64,000 nt of DNA, taken from Acididesulfobacillus acetoxydans. Lineage in GTDB: Bacteria > Bacillota > Desulfitobacteriia > Desulfitobacteriales > Desulfitobacteriaceae. The stretch lies in assembly GCF_900016645.1 (NCBI RefSeq), contig NZ_CDGJ01000005.1; one strand, written 5' to 3'. Below the pieces are notes generated by a model. It was given only the letters and a program-made list of their open reading frames with translations. It did no database searches and was not told the origin of the DNA. The translations under genes were made by a program, and so were the position numbers. This document shows positions 60,301 to 64,000 of the stretch, piece by piece. The stretch's first letter is position 1. Every line of letters starts with the position of its first letter.

Positions 60301-62427
60301 TTATTTCCTGACAATCGCGTCGACCGGACACTTTGCTTGGCAGGTGCCGCAGCGGATGCAACGCTCTTGATCGATCACGTGCTGCTTTTTGGGGGAGCCG
60401 GCAATGCAGCTTACCGGACAGTTCTTGGCACAAACCGTGCAGCCAATACATTTTTCCGTAATCGTGTACCGGGCCAGAGCCTCACAGACCCCGGCCGGAC
60501 AATGTCTTTCCACGATATGGGCCACATATTCATCCCGAAAATACTTCAGGGTCGAGAGCACCGGGTTGGGGGCACTCTGACCCAATCCGCAAAGAGAAGC
60601 ATCTTTGATAATCCCCCCGAGTTCAGTGAGACGGTCTAAATCTTCAAGTTCTCCCTTACCCTCCGTGATTCGGCTGAGAATTTCGTGCAGGCGTTTGGTC
60701 CCCACCCTGCAAGCCGTGCAACGCCCGCAGGATTCATCGACTGTAAACTCCAGATAGAACTTAGCCACATTAACCATGCAGTCATCCTCGTCCAAAACGA
60801 TCAACCCGCCCGAGCCCATCATGGAACCGATACCCAACAGGGACTCGTAATCAATCGGGGTATCCAGACACTGAGCCGGAATGCAGCCGCCTGAGGGCCC
60901 GCCCGTCTGGGCAGCTTTGAACCGCTTACCTTTTTTAACCCCTCCCCCGATATCAAAGATGATCTCCCGCAAAGTTGTCCCCATAGGGACCTCCACTAAC
61001 CCAACATTGTTCACTTTCCCGGCCAGGGCAAAGACTTTCGTTCCTTTGCTCTTTTCCGTGCCAATCTCGGCGTACCAGTCCGCGCCGCGTTCAATTATAA
61101 TCGGAACATTAGCCAGAGTTTCCACATTGTTCACACAAGTAGGCTTTCCCCAGAGGCCCTCTTGCGCGGGATACGGCGGCTTCACAGACGGTTCACCTCT
61201 GCCGCCTTCAATGGAGTGAATCAAGGCCGTCTCCTCACCGCAGACAAAGGCCCCCGCCCCATACTTAATCTCGATACCGAAGCAGAAATCGCTGCCCAGA
61301 ATTCTCTCGCCCAACAGTCCGTAGCCTGTGGCCTGCCGGATGGCCGTCTGCAATCTGTGCACGGCCAGAGGATATTCGGCCCGGATATAGATAAAGCCGT
61401 GCGTGGCTCCCACCGCATACCCCGCCAGGGCCATACCCTCCAATACACTGTTGGGATCCCCTTCTAAGATGGAACGGTCCATAAAAGCGCCGGGGTCGCC
61501 TTCATCCGCATTGCAAATAATGTAACGCTGTCCTCCCTCCGCCCGGCTCATGAGTTCCCACTTCAACCCTGTGGAAAAACCGCCCCCGCCGCGCCCCCTC
61601 AGGCCGCTGGCCCGGATCTCTGCGATAACCTCACTTGGTTTCATCTGAAAGAGCGCTTTCGCCAGGGCTTGATAGCCACCCAAAGCAATATACTCCTTCA
61701 CATCTTCCGGGGCTATCAGCCCGCAATGACGCAGTGCAATCCGTAATTGGCGGTGATAAAAGGGAAGGTTGCGCTCCAGCCTCTCACCATTGACCGGATT
61801 GACATAAAGCAGCCGTTCCAGATACCGCCCCTGTATGAGATGTTCTTCCACAATGGCCGGCACATCGTCCGGCGACACCTCGATGTAGAAAACATCGTCC
61901 GGATGAATTTCCATGATCGGTCCCTTCTCACAAAAGCCAAAACAGCCCGTCTTAACCACCCGGACGCGGTCTTGCATTTGGCGCGCCGCCAGTTCTTTTC
62001 TCATCCTGGCTATAATCTCTTCGCTGTCGGAGGCTTGACAACCGGTCCCCCCGCAGACCAAAACCGTCATTTCCCGCTTGGCCCGCTCCTCGGGGGCGGC
62101 GCCTCCGGCTCCTTCGGGCGCAGGCTCTTCTCTATCTTTATCCTTGTCCTTATCTTTATCCTGATCTTCAACCTCTTCCTTATTCTTCTCCCCGGCATTC
62201 TGAGGAACGGACTCCGTGTCCTCTACTCCGACACCCCCCGGAATAGACTCCGTTTTCTCCACCCCACTGCACTCCGGAATAGACTCTGCTTTCTCCGCCC
62301 CACTGTCCTCCGGAATAGACCCCATTTGTTGCTCCCACGGTTCGATCCGCGCCTGTGCGCGCACCTCGATTAACCTTTGAGACTCATCCCTCAACCGATT
62401 CAGAGCATCTGTTGTTTCGAGCCGCAT
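60301..62427 (-). CDS. NAD(H)-binding flavoprotein subunit of the [FeFe] hydrogenase
   Basis: A 708-residue NuoF-like subunit. After a short helical start there is an unusual low-complexity linker (about 35-119) with 12-residue Ser-Ile-Pro...Glu repeats and an Asp-Lys run. Then a thioredoxin-like [2Fe-2S] domain (VCGGTGCQASDSEEI, KTGCFGFCEKGP), an FMN/NADH domain (RASGLRGRGGGGFSTGLKW), the cluster motif ESCGRCTACRVGTKRLHEIL, and two C-terminal [4Fe-4S] (CIGCTVCAKNCPVSC, CIRCGTCQAKCPVDA). The layout fits electron-bifurcating HydABC/HndABCD enzymes that couple H2 to NAD(P)H and ferredoxin. Confidence 0.93.
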   Translation of the reverse strand: MRLETTDALNRLRDESQRLIEVRAQARIEPWEQQMGSIPEDSGAEKAESIPECSGVEKTESIPGGVGVEDTESVPQNAGEKNKEEVEDQDKDKDKDKDREEPAPEGAGGAAPEERAKREMTVLVCGGTGCQASDSEEIIARMRKELAARQMQDRVRVVKTGCFGFCEKGPIMEIHPDDVFYIEVSPDDVPAIVEEHLIQGRYLERLLYVNPVNGERLERNLPFYHRQLRIALRHCGLIAPEDVKEYIALGGYQALAKALFQMKPSEVIAEIRASGLRGRGGGGFSTGLKWELMSRAEGGQRYIICNADEGDPGAFMDRSILEGDPNSVLEGMALAGYAVGATHGFIYIRAEYPLAVHRLQTAIRQATGYGLLGERILGSDFCFGIEIKYGAGAFVCGEETALIHSIEGGRGEPSVKPPYPAQEGLWGKPTCVNNVETLANVPIIIERGADWYAEIGTEKSKGTKVFALAGKVNNVGLVEVPMGTTLREIIFDIGGGVKKGKRFKAAQTGGPSGGCIPAQCLDTPIDYESLLGIGSMMGSGGLIVLDEDDCMVNVAKFYLEFTVDESCGRCTACRVGTKRLHEILSRITEGKGELEDLDRLTELGGIIKDASLCGLGQSAPNPVLSTLKYFRDEYVAHIVERHCPAGVCEALARYTITEKCIGCTVCAKNCPVSCIAGSPKKQHVIDQERCIRCGTCQAKCPVDAIVRK

Positions 62428-62612
62428 TCGTTCTTTCTCTCCTTCGCCGCAACGGTGTTGCGCCCAGCCGCAGACCAGAGCTTTCGCTCGCCGACACTGC
62501 CGCTAACCATCGCTTTAAGGTAATCCGGCAGGACCGCTGAGCCTGCCCTCCAAATTATTCCGACCGGTCCGTTGAGCCAATCCCTTACGCTGCCCCGACA
62601 AGGACCCTGAAC

Positions 62613-63134
62613 TTATTTCTCGCGGTATTCCCCTAAAATCTCCTTGACTTGACCGACCTCGACTTTTCCGTATACTTTACCGTCAATCACCAGCACGGGG
62701 GCTAAGCCGCAGGCCCCCACACATCGTAAAGACTCCAAGGTGAAAAGACCGTCTTCAGTGGTCTCCCCTGTTTTAATCCCCAGCTGTTTCTCAACTTCCA
62801 GCTGGATTTTGGCCGCGCCGCGAACAAAACAGGCCGTCCCGGTACAGACATTTACAACATGGCGTCCCCGCGCCTTCATTGTAAAGAAGGAATAAAAACT
62901 GACCACCCCATATACCTTTGCCGCCGGAATATCCAGAAGGTAGGCAATATGCATCTGGACCTCCTCCGGCAAAGAGCCGAAAATCTCTTGGGCGCGGTGT
63001 AAAATTGCGATAAGGTTTTCCTTTTTGTACGGCAGCGATGCCACAAACTCATCCAACAGCGCAAATTGCCGATTCACGCCCCCGTCTGGGATCTCGGCCT
63101 GCTGCGTCATCTGACCAGGTTCACTCTGACTCAT
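62613..63134 (-). CDS. NuoE-like [2Fe-2S] subunit of the [FeFe] hydrogenase
   Basis: A 173-residue 24-kDa-type subunit. Cys ligands lie in VCTGTACFVRGA and later CVGACGLAPVLVIDG; ILHRAQEIFGSLPEEVQMHIA and VVSFYSFF are family landmarks. It passes electrons between the flavoprotein and the clusters. ATG 63134 has GGAGAG at the right distance. It is first in the operon, about 120 bp downstream of four phased GATACT repeats. A gene-free gap of 185 bp follows before the flavoprotein gene. Confidence 0.92.
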   Translation of the reverse strand: MSQSEPGQMTQQAEIPDGGVNRQFALLDEFVASLPYKKENLIAILHRAQEIFGSLPEEVQMHIAYLLDIPAAKVYGVVSFYSFFTMKARGRHVVNVCTGTACFVRGAAKIQLEVEKQLGIKTGETTEDGLFTLESLRCVGACGLAPVLVIDGKVYGKVEVGQVKEILGEYREK

Positions 63135-63252
63135 CAACATCTCTCCAGTTCAGAAAAAATCCCCGTTAGTATGCCCCGATCCCGAGCAGTTTATCAGCAT
63201 TTCCGGCGTTCTCCGCCGCCTAAGAGCACGCGGACCCGGGGCTGCAACATGA

Positions 63253-63293
63253 GATACTTCATCTGGTACTCCCTTGGATACTAATCGGATACT
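63253..63293 (-). promoter_or_regulatory. Phased AGTATC repeats upstream of the hydrogenase operon
   Basis: Four hexamers, read AGTATC on the minus strand (one AGTACC), at 63288, 63277, 63265 and 63253: spacing 11, 12 and 12 bp, that is one helical turn each. They lie 120-160 bp before the first hydrogenase gene. Confidence 0.5.
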
Positions 63294-63837
63294 TCTTTGA
63301 AGATGTGTCCAACCCGGTTGCTTATGCGATTGCGCATTAAATTTTGACGGACTAAAATGTCCGCATTTTCGAGCCTTTTTGGGGCAAAACGGGCATTGAC
63401 GAGCTGTGTTGGCCATTTGGGCCCCCTATTCGGGCATTATGCGGTAGCCAAGACAAGGTACTTCTCGAGACGCTTCTTGACATACGTAGAACATTCCCTA
63501 CTGACGAATCCCCAGACGACTGATCTTGACGATGTTTATGACGTATCGCATAACTGAACGCCGCTAGGCCAATGGAAGCATGGGTACGTCCCAACCTCGT
63601 AGTTGTCCTGCTCCTTTATCCCCTCCTGCCCTGCTTAGCCCGAAAACCACCCGCCGACGTAAATGTCCGGTGGACACCTACACCAGAGGCTTCACCCGTG
63701 ACGATACCTTCGGGCGGCAGGAGCGGTTTTCGGTTTTCGCATCAGCCCCGGAGGCCGAATCGGAAGTCTGAGGCCGGAGGTCGGCTCAGAAGTCCGAGGC
63801 CGGAGGTCAGATGTCGGAACTTGGACTCCGCTACGGC

Positions 63838-63870
63838 AAAAAGGACTACAAGTTTCCTTGTAGTCCTTTT
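63838..63870 (-). terminator. rrn terminator
   Basis: Stem AAAGGACTACAAG/CTTGTAGTCCTTT with a short loop, followed on the minus strand by TTTTTG, a few bases after the 5S rRNA. Confidence 0.9.
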
Positions 63871-63874
63871 CTTT

Positions 63875-63992
<118 letters not shown>

Positions 63993-64000
63993 CTTGAGAT

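Larger units (their letters stand above)
63135..63874. other. Region between hydrogenase operon and 5S rRNA
   Basis: About 740 bp without a convincing gene. It has four phased GATACT/GGTACT hexamers (63253-63293), one GCGCATTAA match (63332-63340) resembling the element iterons, direct repeats of GAGGCCGGAGGTC (63770-63815), and a short out-of-frame stretch near 63430-63560 that could be a gene remnant. Open frames here lack ribosome binding sites. Confidence 0.5.

Overview
The window looks like chromosomal DNA of an anaerobic, endospore-forming Firmicute of the class Clostridia, most like the Peptococcaceae/Desulfotomaculum group. This is inferred from spoVS, spoIIIE/ftsK, a ymfB-ymfK-rodZ-pgsA-cinA-recA-rny-ymdB-spoVS gene neighbourhood known from sporulating Firmicutes, a polysulfide/thiosulfate-reductase-like molybdoenzyme operon, a trimeric [FeFe] hydrogenase and strong AGGAGG-type ribosome binding sites with many GTG and TTG starts. 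No species is claimed.

Positions 1-8150 are an integrated mobile element (prophage or phage-plasmid-like) next to a tRNA-Ala(CGC) gene. It runs leftwards: an excisionase-like HTH protein, a CHC2 zinc-finger primase fragment, a DUF3987-type ATPase, six small phage-type genes, and a very large Gly/Ala-rich tape-measure-like gene open through the left edge (691 codons without a stop). An unknown zinc-ribbon gene on the other strand sits at the tRNA end. Between positions 3549 and 4452 lie three arrays of iteron-like repeats (GCGCATTAAG units with an 11-12 bp period and CTTTTTGCG units with a 9 bp period). Two of them are in outward-facing inverted orientation around two small genes with related N-termini. 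This is the strongest candidate for an undescribed origin or regulatory system in the window.

Positions 8300-14700 hold housekeeping and orphan genes: a membrane TPR protein, a small protein behind a nine-copy 9-bp satellite, a class II terpene-cyclase-like protein with a DxDDTA motif, RNase HI, an ArgA-like acetyltransferase and ThpR. Positions 14900-20800 carry a respiratory Mo-enzyme operon (catalytic subunit, Fe-S subunit, NrfD membrane subunit), its TorD chaperone and a divergent LysR regulator. Positions 20900-31600 contain a DmpA-type peptidase, UppP, a TetR regulator, glycerate kinase, IMP dehydrogenase, an HD-domain protein, an aminotransferase and a PHP phosphoesterase.

Positions 31600-55100 are a long minus-strand block of core genes: dipeptidase, spoVS, ymdB, rny, recX, recA (perfect promoter plus LexA box), a DEAD-box helicase, cinA, an FtsH-like protease, pgsA, rimO, a YgiQ radical SAM protein, yajQ, rodZ, ymfK, mnmH (selU), ftsK/spoIIIE and ymfB. 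Positions 55200-63200 hold two membrane proteins, a family-4 uracil-DNA glycosylase and the hydrogenase operon. A 5S rRNA, presumably the end of an rrn operon, closes the right edge on the minus strand.

A recurring feature is short tandem repeats (9-36 bp units) in intergenic spaces and at the 3' ends of genes. More than ten such loci are visible.
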